Below, piece by piece: positions 9,057 through 18,872 of a stretch of DNA of 61,285 nucleotides (positions are counted from its first letter, which is position 1; each line of letters starts with the position of its first letter). The translations under genes were made by a program, and so were the position numbers. The stretch comes from Pirellulales bacterium. Lineage in GTDB: Bacteria > Planctomycetota > Planctomycetia > Pirellulales > JACPPG01. The stretch is from the NCBI GenBank assembly GCA_036490175.1, contig DASXEJ010000077.1, forward strand, positions 1 to 61,285. Reading direction: 5' to 3'. A model generated the notes under the pieces. It was not told the origin of the DNA and did no database searches. It saw nothing but the letters and a program-made list of their open reading frames with translations.

Positions 9057-10031
9057 TTGCTAGCCGGACACATTCAAGCGCGAGGCAAAATCACGCTGGT
9101 CGACATCCCGGAACCGAGCCTGGCCGACCCCGGCACGGAACCAGGGCAGATCCTGTTTGAGCCCCACCTGACTTGCCTGTGCGGATCGGACCTCCCCTAT
9201 TTCGATTCGTCGCATGCTGAATATCCGCAGCCGGTCGGCTACTCATTGCATGAGATGGTCGGCACGGTCGTGGCCACCAATGGTCAGCGGTTCAAGGCAG
9301 GAGATCGCGTGCTGGCCGTGCCCATCCGTCAGCGCGGACTCTACGAGCGTTACACACTCAGCGAGGAGCGGGCCATTCCGCTCGATCACCGCCGCCCGCC
9401 AGAGCAGGCCCTCTTGGCCCAACCGCTGGGCACGGTCATCTATGCACTCAAGAAGCTCCCTACGGTGCTGGACAAAGACGTCGTCATCGTGGGCCAGGGG
9501 CCGATTGGCCAACTGTTCAACGCCAGCCTGCGCAACCTGGGAGCGCGCGAGATTATCGGCGTCGACAAGCTCGCCTCGCGCCTGGCGACGAGCGAACGAA
9601 TGGGGGCCACAGCCACGATCGACAGCAGCCGCGAAGACCCTGTCGAGGCGGTGCGAAGAATCACCGGTGGAAACCTGGCCGATGTCGTGGTCGAAGCCGT
9701 CGGGCACGACGACCAGGCGCTCAACGTGTGCATCGACCTGTGCACGAAATTCGGCCGGATTCTATCGTTCGGCGTTCCCCCCGAGCGGATCGACGCCCTG
9801 CGTTGGAAGGACCTCTTCTATAAGAATATCACGGTTCATACGAGCGTCGATCCGGACTTCAGCAGGGACTTTCCTTTAGCGATGCGCTGGATCTGCGAGG
9901 GGCGCATCGATCTTTCGGCATTGCTGACGCATCGTTTTCCGCTGGCCAAGATCCAAACGGCGTTCGAGACCTTCCGCGATCGCGTCGATGGTGCGCAAAA
10001 AGTGCTGGTCGACTTCCCGCGCGCTCGCTAG
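9057..10031 (+). CDS. Zinc-type alcohol dehydrogenase (MDR superfamily)
   Basis: A 324-residue medium-chain dehydrogenase. The catalytic-zinc region reads CLCGSDLPYFDSS near residues 40-52, followed by GYSLHEMVGTVV in place of the canonical GHE. The cofactor-binding Rossmann motif is VIVGQGPIGQLFNASLRN (about 143-160), with an acidic residue (GVD) ending the second strand, which suggests NAD. The structural-zinc four-cysteine lobe is absent. The start is a TTG at 9057, since no earlier ATG lies in frame, and the protein begins directly with its first beta strand. A MaoC-like hydratase follows 22 bases later, so the two are probably co-transcribed. Substrate unknown; polyol or sugar-alcohol dehydrogenase is a reasonable guess. 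Confidence 0.85.
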   Translation: MLAGHIQARGKITLVDIPEPSLADPGTEPGQILFEPHLTCLCGSDLPYFDSSHAEYPQPVGYSLHEMVGTVVATNGQRFKAGDRVLAVPIRQRGLYERYTLSEERAIPLDHRRPPEQALLAQPLGTVIYALKKLPTVLDKDVVIVGQGPIGQLFNASLRNLGAREIIGVDKLASRLATSERMGATATIDSSREDPVEAVRRITGGNLADVVVEAVGHDDQALNVCIDLCTKFGRILSFGVPPERIDALRWKDLFYKNITVHTSVDPDFSRDFPLAMRWICEGRIDLSALLTHRFPLAKIQTAFETFRDRVDGAQKVLVDFPRAR

Positions 10032-10053
10032 CGCACGCTTCGGAGATCATCGT

Positions 10054-10503
10054 ATGTCGCGCCCACGCATCAGTTCCAAAATCCCAGCGAGCTTCGAAGT
10101 CGGCGGGCGCGTGACGTTCACACGCACGTTTACCGAAGGTGACATGTCGCTGTTCATCGGCTCGACCTGGGATGTAAATCCCTATCACACTGATGATCGT
10201 TTCGCCGCCCAGACACGCTTTGGCCGCCGCATTCTGCCAGGATTGTTGGCGGCCAGCATGGCCACGCACTTGGGCGGATTATGGGGCTTTCTGGCCACCG
10301 AGATGCACCTGGAATTTCTCGCCCCGGTTTATGTGGGAGACACGATCACCCTCGAAGTCGAGATCGTGGCCATCGAAGGCACGCGGCAAAAAGTCAATGC
10401 CCGCTCGCGCTGGACGAATGCCGACGGCGTAGAAGTCTTGCGCGGCAGCTTCGCGGGCTATCCGGCCGAACGCGACGATGCACCTGCTCCGGCTGCGGGA
10501 TGA
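10054..10503 (+). CDS. MaoC-like (hot-dog fold) dehydratase
   Basis: A 149-residue protein of MaoC/(R)-hydratase type. The active-site segment DMSLFIGSTWDVNPYHTDDRFA (about residues 30-51) is the family's hydratase motif, with catalytic Asp and His in the D-x-N-P-x-H core. GRRILPGLLAASM follows, and then the usual FLAPVYVGDTITLEVEI strand. Such enzymes hydrate trans-2-enoyl-CoA to (R)-3-hydroxyacyl-CoA. The ATG at 10054 gives a natural N-terminus; the frame is open upstream to 9988. It directly follows the alcohol dehydrogenase and ends 7 bases before the stop of putA on the other strand, so the two converge without a visible terminator. Confidence 0.86.
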   Translation: MSRPRISSKIPASFEVGGRVTFTRTFTEGDMSLFIGSTWDVNPYHTDDRFAAQTRFGRRILPGLLAASMATHLGGLWGFLATEMHLEFLAPVYVGDTITLEVEIVAIEGTRQKVNARSRWTNADGVEVLRGSFAGYPAERDDAPAPAAG

Positions 10504-10510
10504 TGGCTTC

Positions 10511-13500
10511 CTAGCTCTCGGTGCCGATCGGCGGCGCGAAACCACGACGCATCGTGTTTTCGGTCACGGTGCGCGGCACGACGAACTGCAACAAATAGTC
10601 GACGCCGCCGGCCTGGCTGCCAATGCCCGACATTTTGAACCCACCGAACGGCTGCCGCGCGACCAGGGCGCCGGTAATGGGCCTATTGAGGTACAAGTTT
10701 CCGACCAGCATCTCGCGCTGGGCACGATCAAGGTGCGCCGGGCTGCGCGAAAAAATGCCGCCGGTCAGCGCGTAATCCGTTCCATTGGCGATTCTTATGG
10801 CCTCGTCCAGATCGCCGGCGCGCAGCACGGCCAACACCGGGCCAAAGATTTCTTCCTGTGCCAGGCGAGACTCGGGACCGATGTCGGCAAAAATGTGCGG
10901 CCCGATATAGAAACCCCGTTGCGCGAGTGGGCCCGCTTCCACGCACAAGAGCGCTCGTCCCTCTTGGCGTCCGATAGCAACATATTTGCGAATCCGCTCG
11001 AAAGCTTCGTTGTCGATGACCGGTCCTACCGAGGTGGATGGATCGTCAGCCGGTCCAACCTTCAGGCTGCGCGTGGCTTCGGCCAGCCGTGTAAGGAATT
11101 GGTCGTAAACCGTGGCCAGCACGATCACGCGCGAGCAGGCTGAGCATTTTTGCCCTTGGTAGCCGAACGCGCTCTTCACTACACCCAACACCGCTTCGTC
11201 GAGATCGGCGTCATCATCGATGATGATGGCATTCTTGCCGCCCATCTCGGCGATGACGCGTTTGACAAGCGGATTAGCCCCGCGGCCCGAGGTTTCGGCG
11301 GCGCGGGCGTTGATAGCCAGTCCTACGCTGCGCGACCCGGTGAAAGCAATCACGGCGGTATCAGGATGCTCGACCAGTGCCGCGCCGACGGTCTCACCCG
11401 CACCCGGCAAGTAATTCAAGACGCCCGGCGGCAGCTCCACCTCCTGAAAAATATCCAACAGCTTGGCCGCCACAACCGACGACTGCTCGGCCGGCTTCAT
11501 CACCACGGTATTGCCAGTCGCCAAGGCCGCGGCCGACATGCCGGTGAGAATGGCCAGCGGAAAATTCCAGGGCGCAATGATCACGGCCACGCCGCGCGGC
11601 AGATAAAGAAAACGATTCTCCTCGCCGGGCACGTCGACACCACGCTCGGATTGCATGCGGACCGCTTCGCGGGCGTAGAACTCGCAGAAGTCGATGGCCT
11701 CGCAGACATCGCCATCGGCCTCGCGCCACTCCTTGCCGCATTCGTAGACTTCCCAGGCCGACAATTCCCAGCGGCGCTTGCGCATCAGGTCCGCCGCACG
11801 ATGCAGAAATTCGGCCCGCTCCTCGACGGGCCGGGCGCTCCAGGCCGGCAGCGCGCTCCGCGCCGCAGCGACGGCGCGGGCTGCGTCTTCCTTGGTGCCG
11901 GCGGCCACGATTCCGACGACTTGATCTTTGTCTGACGGATTGATCGACGTCAGCTGCCCGTTCGTTTCTGTCGGCTGATTGCCAATCCACAGTGGATAGT
12001 ACTGGCCGAATTCGCTGCGCACTTTAGCCAGCGCGGCGAGCATGGCACGGCGATTTTCTTCCTTCGCGAAGTCGGCCAGCGGTTCGTTACAAAACGGCTC
12101 GGACGCCATTGTTGTCTGAGATTCACGGCGCGGCGCGGCGACCGGCGCCGGTGAGGGGCGCCCGCCCTGATCGATCGGATTCATCAGCAAAGTCTCCGGC
12201 GAGATGTGCTCGGCAAAGCTCGCTCTCAAGAAAGAATCGTTGGAAGTGTTTTCCAGCAGGCGTCGCACGAGATAGGCCATGCCGGGGATCAATTCGCCGT
12301 AGGGCATATAGATTCGCATGCGATAGCCCATGTCGACCAGCACTTGCTTCTCGGGGTCACCCATGCCGTACAGCATTTGCAGCTCGAAGTTGGTCTTCGG
12401 CACGCCCAGGTGCTGCGCCACGGCAAGGCCGTGCGCCAGCGAGCGAATGTTGTGACTCCCCAACGCCGGGTGCAGATACGTGTGATGGGTCAGCAGGAAA
12501 CGGGTCAGTGTCTCGTAGTTGGCGTCCGTTTCCCATTTGCGTTCGAATACCGGCACCGGCCAACCCTGAGAGCGAGCCAGCACCGTCTCGTAGTCCCAAT
12601 ACGCCCCCTTGACCAGACGGACCCAGGCCGGCGTGCCACGGCGCCGGGACCAATCGGCCAGTCCGCGGAGATCGGCCTCGGCATCCTTCAAGTACGCCTG
12701 GATGACGATGCCCACATGGGGTGTGCCGCGGAATTCGTCCTCGGCCAGAATCTGCTGAAAGATGGCCAGCGTCAGATCTTTGACCTTGTACGATTCCATG
12801 TCGACATTGACAAACGCCCGCGCCTCGCGCGCAGCGCGCAAGAGCAATCGCAAACGCCTGCCGACGCGTTCGGTGGTTCCGACCGGGTCGATCGGATCGA
12901 ACTGGCTGTCGAGGGCCGAGAGTTTGACCGAGACATTCACACGCGGCAGTTTGCCACCGCCGTCACGATCAATCTGCGAGACCTCGGGCCAGCCATTGAC
13001 CGTGGGGGCAACGTCGCGGATCAGATCCAGATAAGCCTGCAAGTAGCTGTCGGCCTCGGCCTCGCTGGCCACGGCCTCACCCAGAATGTCGAGCGTAAAC
13101 GCGCGCTTCAGTTCCCGCTCGTGCAGCGCGGCCGCCAGGACTTCAGCGGCGTTCGTCCCGGCGATAAACCGCCGCGCATGGGCCAGCGCGTTGCGGCGTA
13201 CGGCGACGGCCAGCGTGCGGCCGGCCAGCGAACGGGCCGTGGCCAACGACAGCCCCAATCGCGCGGCGGCGGGCAAAAACTTCGCCACGTCGTCGAAGTA
13301 CTCGTGCACGTGGCGCGTCAACGATTCGCTGCTGCCGAGCATGGGGAGCACATCCAGCAGCCGAAACATCTGCACTTTCACTGACTCGTCGCGCATGGCC
13401 CAGGCCATGATCCGATCGTCCCACCAGCGACGCTGCAGAATATTCGGCTGGCTGTCGGCCAGATGCGCAAATATGTGCCGGCCAATCTGCTGGGTCGACG

Positions 13501-13543
13501 ATTCGATCGCGTCCAGGTCTTTGTCGGTCCATTGTGCAATCAA
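10511..13543 (-). CDS. putA: Bifunctional proline dehydrogenase / P5C dehydrogenase
   Basis: About 1010 residues in two catalytic parts. The N-terminal half is an FAD-dependent proline dehydrogenase barrel with PRVNVSVKLSALDSQFDP, RLVKGAYWDYE and LGSHNIRSLA. The C-terminal half is an aldehyde dehydrogenase: NFPLAILTGMSAAALATGN, FTGSRSVG, EMGGKN (general base Glu) and the catalytic cysteine at about residue 800 in GQKCSACSR, then EEIFGPV. Together they turn proline into glutamate and channel the P5C intermediate. There is no DNA-binding domain, so it is not a PutA repressor. The frame is open to 13933 but that extension is low-complexity and overlaps the SDR gene. I place the start at the TTG at 13541-13543 because GGAG lies 7 bases upstream and the sequence after it fits the family N-terminus. 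It is divergent from the SDR gene. Confidence 0.9.
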   Translation of the reverse strand: MIAQWTDKDLDAIESSTQQIGRHIFAHLADSQPNILQRRWWDDRIMAWAMRDESVKVQMFRLLDVLPMLGSSESLTRHVHEYFDDVAKFLPAAARLGLSLATARSLAGRTLAVAVRRNALAHARRFIAGTNAAEVLAAALHERELKRAFTLDILGEAVASEAEADSYLQAYLDLIRDVAPTVNGWPEVSQIDRDGGGKLPRVNVSVKLSALDSQFDPIDPVGTTERVGRRLRLLLRAAREARAFVNVDMESYKVKDLTLAIFQQILAEDEFRGTPHVGIVIQAYLKDAEADLRGLADWSRRRGTPAWVRLVKGAYWDYETVLARSQGWPVPVFERKWETDANYETLTRFLLTHHTYLHPALGSHNIRSLAHGLAVAQHLGVPKTNFELQMLYGMGDPEKQVLVDMGYRMRIYMPYGELIPGMAYLVRRLLENTSNDSFLRASFAEHISPETLLMNPIDQGGRPSPAPVAAPRRESQTTMASEPFCNEPLADFAKEENRRAMLAALAKVRSEFGQYYPLWIGNQPTETNGQLTSINPSDKDQVVGIVAAGTKEDAARAVAAARSALPAWSARPVEERAEFLHRAADLMRKRRWELSAWEVYECGKEWREADGDVCEAIDFCEFYAREAVRMQSERGVDVPGEENRFLYLPRGVAVIIAPWNFPLAILTGMSAAALATGNTVVMKPAEQSSVVAAKLLDIFQEVELPPGVLNYLPGAGETVGAALVEHPDTAVIAFTGSRSVGLAINARAAETSGRGANPLVKRVIAEMGGKNAIIIDDDADLDEAVLGVVKSAFGYQGQKCSACSRVIVLATVYDQFLTRLAEATRSLKVGPADDPSTSVGPVIDNEAFERIRKYVAIGRQEGRALLCVEAGPLAQRGFYIGPHIFADIGPESRLAQEEIFGPVLAVLRAGDLDEAIRIANGTDYALTGGIFSRSPAHLDRAQREMLVGNLYLNRPITGALVARQPFGGFKMSGIGSQAGGVDYLLQFVVPRTVTENTMRRGFAPPIGTES

Positions 13544-13776
13544 AGTCGTCGCTCCACGCGGCGCTAGCGGCCGTGGCCCTGTCCTCGGCAAGAATGCCTG
13601 TGGAATCCTATGCCAAGTGGGGCCTGCGCGGCAAACGAGATCGGTTATCGCCGAGAGATCACCGGCTTTTGGGCAGCGCATGGTGTTGCCGGCGCCGCGG
13701 CAGCGACTCGGGTCACCCCCTTGCTTTGGGTCTGGAAGAACTTCATAACTTCGGCTGTTACGCGATATCACGATCG

Positions 13777-14529
13777 ATGGAAATGAAAACAATGGCCAAT
13801 CGACTTGCGGGCAAGACGGCGCTAGTAACCGGAGGTGGCACAGGCATCGGACTGGGTGTCGCCTTGGCGCTGGCAGAGGAAGGGTGCCGGGTCGCGATCG
13901 CCGGCCGCCGGCGGGAACCTCTCGAAGCCGCAACCCGAGAGTTCAAAGGCGAGCCGCGAATGATTTTTCAAACGGTCGATATCGGCGATCTCGCCAGTGT
14001 CGAAAAGCTCTTCGAGTGGTCTAAGCAAGCCCTCGGCCCCCTCGACATTCTGGTCAACAGCGCGGGGGTGAACGTACGGCGCCGTACGATGGCCGAGCTC
14101 TCGCCCGCCGACTGGGACAAGATGATGCAGATCAACGCTAGCGGGACATTTTATTGCCTGCATTGCGCGCTCCCCCAGATGCGCGAGCGGCGGACAGGAT
14201 TGATCGTGAATATTTCTTCGATCGCGGGGATTCGCTCATCGATCCTGGGGGGCGTGGGCTACACGGCCTCGAAGTTCGCCATGACCGGCCTCGGCACGAC
14301 CGTGGGCCGCGAAGAGGCCGAACACGGCATTCGCGTGACCAACATCTATCCCGGCGAAGTCGAGACGCCGATTCTCGAAAATCGGCCCGTGCCAGTAAGT
14401 GCTGAGCACCGCGCGCGCATTTTGCAGCCTGCTGACGTGGCTGCCGCGGTCTTGATGGTGACCTGCCTGCCGCCGCGGGCGCACGTGACCGATCTGGTAA
14501 TCAAGCCCAGCTCGCAGGATTTTGCCTAA
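13777..14529 (+). CDS. Short-chain dehydrogenase/reductase
   Basis: A 250-residue classical SDR (245 if the third ATG at 13792 is used). The cofactor motif TGGGTGIG lies near residues 17-24, NSAG near 98, and the catalytic set Ser (in IVNISSIAG), Tyr162 and Lys166 (YTASK) is complete. IYPGEVETPI follows as in most SDRs. The basic residues after the second strand (AGRRREP) suggest NADP(H). Three in-frame ATGs at 13777, 13783 and 13792 make the start uncertain. It is transcribed away from putA across a 233-base divergent gap. Substrate unknown. Confidence 0.87.
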   Translation: MEMKTMANRLAGKTALVTGGGTGIGLGVALALAEEGCRVAIAGRRREPLEAATREFKGEPRMIFQTVDIGDLASVEKLFEWSKQALGPLDILVNSAGVNVRRRTMAELSPADWDKMMQINASGTFYCLHCALPQMRERRTGLIVNISSIAGIRSSILGGVGYTASKFAMTGLGTTVGREEAEHGIRVTNIYPGEVETPILENRPVPVSAEHRARILQPADVAAAVLMVTCLPPRAHVTDLVIKPSSQDFA

Positions 14530-14684
14530 CGCGCTCAACGCGCGAACCCCGCGTGCCTGCCCGCCTGTCTGCTCTGTGGTAGACTACAGAGACGGCGCAA
14601 GACGTAATAGGCTTCGACATGCGTCAAGCCGTGCCAGACGCGCGACCACGGTTCGCACGAAATCGTTTCCAAGAATTGCCGGGC

Positions 14685-15284
14685 ATGATCCTGCTGATAG
14701 ATAACTACGACTCGTTCACATACAACCTGGTGCAAAGGTTGGGTGAGATCGATGCGTCGCTGGACCTCGAAGTGCAGCGCAATGATCAGATCACCGTCGA
14801 CGAGATCGCCGCCCGCGCGCCCACGCACCTGATCATCTCGCCGGGTCCCTGCACGCCCACCGAGGCGGGCATTTCGATCGCGGCCATCGAGCGTTTCGCC
14901 AGCGAGATTCCCATCCTGGGCGTCTGCCTGGGTCACCAGTCGATCGGCCAGGCCTTCGGTGCCGAGATCGTACGGGCTCGCCGCCTGATGCACGGCAAAA
15001 CGGACATGGTGTATCACGACAATCTCGGCCTGTTCGCCGGGCTGGAGAATCCGCTACAGGCCACGCGCTATCACAGCCTGGTGATTCGTCCCGGAACCCT
15101 GTCGGACGACTTCGAAGTTTGCGCCTGGTGCGACGGCCCTGACGGCGAGCGCGAGATCATGGCCATCCGCCATCGCGAGTGGCCGCTGCATGGATTGCAA
15201 TTTCACCCGGAAAGCTTTCTTACGCCCCAGGGCAACGAGATGCTGCGTGCGTTCCTGGCGATTCCGCAGATCAGCAGGCGATAG
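14685..15284 (+). CDS. trpG: Anthranilate/aminodeoxychorismate synthase glutaminase subunit
   Basis: A 199-residue class I glutamine amidotransferase. It begins with ILLIDNYDSFTYNLVQ and has the oxyanion motif ISPGPCTPTEAG, the nucleophile Cys81 in GVCLGHQSIGQAFG, and the His174/Glu176 pair in FHPESFLTP. It releases ammonia from glutamine for anthranilate (tryptophan) or 4-amino-4-deoxychorismate (folate) synthesis; in many bacteria one subunit serves both, so trpG and pabA are equally apt names. The frame is open to 14619, but the ATG at 14685 is the conserved family start. No TrpE/PabB partner lies in the window. moeA follows 74 bases later on the same strand. Confidence 0.9.
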   Translation: MILLIDNYDSFTYNLVQRLGEIDASLDLEVQRNDQITVDEIAARAPTHLIISPGPCTPTEAGISIAAIERFASEIPILGVCLGHQSIGQAFGAEIVRARRLMHGKTDMVYHDNLGLFAGLENPLQATRYHSLVIRPGTLSDDFEVCAWCDGPDGEREIMAIRHREWPLHGLQFHPESFLTPQGNEMLRAFLAIPQISRR

Positions 15285-15358
15285 GCACCTGACCGATCTG
15301 CTGAAACGCAATACGCACTGGCAACCGCGCCGCGGCGCCTACTCAAAACATCACTCGC

Positions 15359-16639
15359 ATGATCACTGTTGCCGAAGCTCTGGCTCACGTGCGTGATCGG
15401 GCGAAAGCCAACCCGGCACGGCAAGTCCCACTCGCCGCGGCACTGGGACTAGTGCTAGCCGATGACGTCGCCAGCGACATCGACTCCCCCCCCTACGATA
15501 AGTCAATCGTCGACGGGTATGCCGTCATTGCCGACGATTTGCGTGGCGGCAAAGCACACTTGACGATCCTTGAGGAAGTCGTCGCCGGCGCCGTGCCGAC
15601 GGCGCGCGTCGTGCCCGGCACTGCCACGCGGATCATGACCGGGGCGCCCCTCCCGGCGGGTGCGAACGCCGTGGTGATGATCGAACGTACCGAGGTCGTG
15701 CGGACCGATATCAAACGCGATGAACTTCCACGCCATGAAATAAAACATCATGACGAAAGTCCTCTCGGCCAAGTCGTTATTTGCGATGCCGGAATAGGGG
15801 TTGGTCGCAACATTTTGCGGCGCGGCACCGCCATGCGCACAGGCGACATGGTATTGCGCCGTGGTGTGCGCCTGCGTCCGAGCGAAATAGGATTGCTGGC
15901 CGAAGTGGGCCGGGCAGTCGTTACGGTCGTTCCGCGCCCCACGGTCGCCATCTTGGCCACAGGCAACGAATTGGTTGAACCGAATGAAATACCGTCCGCC
16001 GGACAAATTCGCAATTCAAACGGACCCCTCTTGGCCGCCTTGGTCTCGCAAGCCGGAGGCGACCCAATCGTTCTTCCTGTCGCACGCGATGACGAGGCGG
16101 ATCTACGAGAAAAAATTTCCGCGGGGCTCGCGCATGACATGCTGGTGCTGTCGGGCGGCGTTTCGGCCGGCGTACTAGACCTGGTACCGCGTGTGCTCGC
16201 CGAGTTGGGTGCGCAGCAAATCTTTCACAAGGTGCGGCTCAAACCTGGCAAGCCATTGTGGTTCGGGATCGCCCCACGCGGAGACCGGCGGACATTGATT
16301 TTTGGTCTGCCTGGTAATCCCGTGAGCAGTTTCGTCTGCAGCGAGCTCTTCATGCGACCGGCGATCGAACAATTGGCCGGACGCGAGGGTGCCGGCCTGC
16401 GACGAGTCCGCGCACGCCTCGAAGCCGAGCATGCTCAGCGTGGGGATCGCCAGACCTATCTCCCCGGCGTGCTCTGCACGTCGCGCGATGCTCAGCCGGG
16501 CGTCAGGCTAGTCGATTGGCAGGGGTCGGCCGACCTGCGTGGCTTGGCAGCCGCCACGGTCCTGATCGAATTCGCCCCTGGCGAACGCCAGTACGCGGCA
16601 GGCGAGTTGGTGGACATCTTATTGCTCGAAGGCGCTTAG
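15359..16639 (+). CDS. moeA: Molybdopterin molybdenumtransferase MoeA
   Basis: A 426-residue MoeA/gephyrin-E-type protein. Family landmarks in order: SPPYDKSIVDGYAV (about 42-55), IMTGAPLPAGANAVVMIE (about 92-109), GDMVLRRGVRLRPSEIGLLA (about 162-181), ILATGNELVEP (about 199), LSGGVSAG (about 263), KVRLKPGKPLWFG (about 286) and FGLPGNPVSSFVCSELF (about 316). It inserts molybdate into adenylylated molybdopterin to finish the molybdenum cofactor. The length is slightly above the usual 400-410 because of a charged insertion around residues 118-142 (KRDELPRHEIKHHDES). No other moa/moe gene is present in the window. Confidence 0.93.
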   Translation: MITVAEALAHVRDRAKANPARQVPLAAALGLVLADDVASDIDSPPYDKSIVDGYAVIADDLRGGKAHLTILEEVVAGAVPTARVVPGTATRIMTGAPLPAGANAVVMIERTEVVRTDIKRDELPRHEIKHHDESPLGQVVICDAGIGVGRNILRRGTAMRTGDMVLRRGVRLRPSEIGLLAEVGRAVVTVVPRPTVAILATGNELVEPNEIPSAGQIRNSNGPLLAALVSQAGGDPIVLPVARDDEADLREKISAGLAHDMLVLSGGVSAGVLDLVPRVLAELGAQQIFHKVRLKPGKPLWFGIAPRGDRRTLIFGLPGNPVSSFVCSELFMRPAIEQLAGREGAGLRRVRARLEAEHAQRGDRQTYLPGVLCTSRDAQPGVRLVDWQGSADLRGLAAATVLIEFAPGERQYAAGELVDILLLEGA

Positions 16640-16878
16640 CTCGCCGGGCAATTCATCGACACATGGCTCCCGGACGGGGACCGCCGACGACGAGCTGACC
16701 TGGGCAAGTTTGGCGAACTGCCGTAGTCTGGAAGGGGGCGCACGAACTTGCCCTGGCTGGTCTGCAACCGACCCCGACGTTCCGGCGACGACGCCGATTG
16801 ATCCTTGGCGTGTACGCACACGGGACGGCTGCTAGGGTTTTGCTGCTTCGTAACTTCCGAGTATTAAGTGGCCCGGAC

Positions 16879-18621
16879 ATGTCCAGCGTGAAGCCGCGAC
16901 CCAATGCACCGCGCCCGGATACCAGCGGCAACAATCCCGCCCAGCGCGCCAGAATGAAAGGGCGCACCGCGGTACACATCGATTCTGTCACGCGCAGCCG
17001 CGTCACGCTTCTGTATGGGTTAACGGGTAGCCTGCTGTCTTGGTTGGCTTTGCCGCCGGTCGGTTGGTGGCCATTGGCGTGGGTAGCCCCGGTACCGTGG
17101 TTGTTACTGGTGCGCCGCGAACTGCTACCAGGGCGTCGCCCCTACGCGGCACTTTGGTTCTCTGGATTCGCTTTCTGGTTGGGCGCTCTGCATTGGCTGC
17201 GGTTGCCTCATCCGGCGACCAGCTTGGGCTGGCTGGCGCTGTCGAGTTATCTGGCATTTTATCTTCCGCTATTCATCGCGCTGTGCCGTGTGGCAGTGCA
17301 CGAGCTGCGGTTGTCCGTCATTGTTGCGGCCCCCGTCGTTTGGAGCGGACTAGAGCTCGCCCAGTCGCACGCGCTAACAGGCATCAACATCGCCACGCCC
17401 GGCCACAGTCAATATCGCTGGATCGAGTTGATTCAGATCAGCGATTTGTGCGGCGGATACGGCGTGAGCTTTGTGATCATGTTGATCGCTGCCTGCCTGG
17501 CGCGAATGCTACCGCTCGCTGGGGCACGCCGCGCATTCTGGCCGCTCGTGCCAGCGGCCGCCACAATGGCCGCGGTATTGGGATATGGTCACTTTCGCAC
17601 TTCGGGCGAGCACTTGCGCCCCGGGTTCAAGGTGGCCCTGATCCAGGGATCAATCGATACGGAAATGAAGGCCGATCCCGAGCAAGCGCAGCAAGTCCAC
17701 AAGCAATACCTGTTGCTCACGGATCGCGCTGTGCAGGAAAACCCGGGGCTCGATCTGGTCGTCTGGCCCGAGACGATGTTTCGCGAGCCACTGCGGATCT
17801 ATACGCCCGACATGTATCCCCCGGCGGGAGAAGATTGGACCAAGGACGACTTGGATCGCCGGGCCGCGGATTTAAAGATGGCCCTGTCGTACATGGGGGA
17901 GCGGTTCAAGGTCCCGCTGCTACTAGGCATGGACACGGTCGTCTTCGGACCCGGCAATGTGCGCTTCTACAACTCAGCCGTGCTTGTCGATGCCGACGGA
18001 AAAGTGCGCGGTCGGTACGACAAAATGCGACCGGTCATGTTTGGCGAGTACGTCCCGGGGGCGACCTACTTGCCGTGGCTGTATGGTTTGACGCCGCTGG
18101 ACCACGGACTGAATTCGGGCGAGTCGCCGCAGGCGCTCTCCGTGGGCGGAGTGCGGGTCGCCCCGAGCATCTGCTTCGAAACGCTGCTGCCTCATTGTAT
18201 CCGCGGACAGGTTGCCGCGCTATCGGATGCTGGCAGCGAACCGGATGTCTTGGTCAATCTGACCAACGATGGCTGGTTTTGGGGTTCGAGCGAGTTGGAC
18301 TTGCACCTGATGTGCGGGATATTCCGCGCCGTCGAATGCCGCAAGCCCCTGTTGATTGCCGCCAATACGGGCTTCTCGGCCGTGGTCGACGGCGACGGAC
18401 GCGTCCTGCAACAAGGTCCTCGCCGTGCCACGGAAATCCTGGTTCACGACGTGCAACTCGACAGCCGGAAAAGCCCTTACGTGCGTTTTGGCGACTGGGG
18501 CGCTGGCTTGTGCCTTGCCTGTGGCGTCGCGCTAGCAGGGACGGGCCTGTGGCGCCGACGTAGTCGGCGAATCGATGCCCGCGGTACTTCCAGCAATGCG
18601 GCGGATCACTCGCCGGCATGA
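16879..18621 (+). CDS. lnt: Apolipoprotein N-acyltransferase
   Basis: About 580 residues. An N-terminal soluble tail of roughly 40 residues precedes about six membrane helices ([19 protein letters not shown] onward), then a periplasmic nitrilase domain. The catalytic triad is visible: Glu298 in VVWPETMF, Lys382 in [16 protein letters not shown] and Cys432 in [11 protein letters not shown], equivalent to E. coli Glu267, Lys335 and Cys387. A last hydrophobic helix closes the protein. Lnt adds the third acyl chain to lipoproteins in the inner membrane. The ATG at 16879 is preferred over an upstream TTG at 16798 because the intervening residues look random. It lies just before the cell-shape operon but appears to be a separate unit. 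Confidence 0.92.
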   Translation: MSSVKPRPNAPRPDTSGNNPAQRARMKGRTAVHIDSVTRSRVTLLYGLTGSLLSWLALPPVGWWPLAWVAPVPWLLLVRRELLPGRRPYAALWFSGFAFWLGALHWLRLPHPATSLGWLALSSYLAFYLPLFIALCRVAVHELRLSVIVAAPVVWSGLELAQSHALTGINIATPGHSQYRWIELIQISDLCGGYGVSFVIMLIAACLARMLPLAGARRAFWPLVPAAATMAAVLGYGHFRTSGEHLRPGFKVALIQGSIDTEMKADPEQAQQVHKQYLLLTDRAVQENPGLDLVVWPETMFREPLRIYTPDMYPPAGEDWTKDDLDRRAADLKMALSYMGERFKVPLLLGMDTVVFGPGNVRFYNSAVLVDADGKVRGRYDKMRPVMFGEYVPGATYLPWLYGLTPLDHGLNSGESPQALSVGGVRVAPSICFETLLPHCIRGQVAALSDAGSEPDVLVNLTNDGWFWGSSELDLHLMCGIFRAVECRKPLLIAANTGFSAVVDGDGRVLQQGPRRATEILVHDVQLDSRKSPYVRFGDWGAGLCLACGVALAGTGLWRRRSRRIDARGTSSNAADHSPA

Positions 18622-18677
18622 CTCCTCGCCGATGCCTGCCCAAAGCCCCTAAATCCTCGGTTTTGGGTCGATCGTGA

Positions 18678-18707
18678 TTGACTCGTGCGCGCGTGCGAAG
18701 TTATAGT
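18678..18707 (+). promoter_or_regulatory. Sigma-70-like promoter before the mre operon
   Basis: TTGACT (18678-18683) and TATAGT (18702-18707) each match the -35 and -10 consensus at five of six positions, with an 18-base spacer. They lie between the lnt stop and the first gene of the cell-shape cluster, about 165 bases before its ATG, leaving a leader of roughly 160 bases. It is the clearest promoter in the window. Confidence 0.55.
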
Positions 18708-18872
18708 AGGGGTCTAGTCGCGATCGGCCCTATCTCTTTTCGTACGTGAATGTTCGGTGATTAACTCGACATTCCACTCGGCCCAGACCATGATGGAATT
18801 CATCGGTCGCACGCCGGCGATTGCCAACTTCTGATTGATCTTCCGTCGAAGCAGCGCTTTGAGGCCCGTTAG

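Noticed and set aside
12206-13384. Plus-strand open frame of 392 residues opposite putA
   Set aside because: Lies wholly antisense to conserved proline dehydrogenase motifs; Arg/Gly/Gln-rich and without domain signals.
13544-13933. N-terminal extension of putA by 130 residues
   Set aside because: The frame is open, but the sequence is random-looking, overlaps the SDR gene and is not part of the family.
14571-14590. CTCTGT/ACAGAG hairpin before trpG as a leader attenuator
   Set aside because: Only 6 bp, no Trp-codon leader peptide and no T-tract.
17040-18563. Alternative-frame open reading of 507 residues inside lnt
   Set aside because: The lnt frame carries the Glu/Lys/Cys triad and membrane helices; this one is Arg-rich noise.
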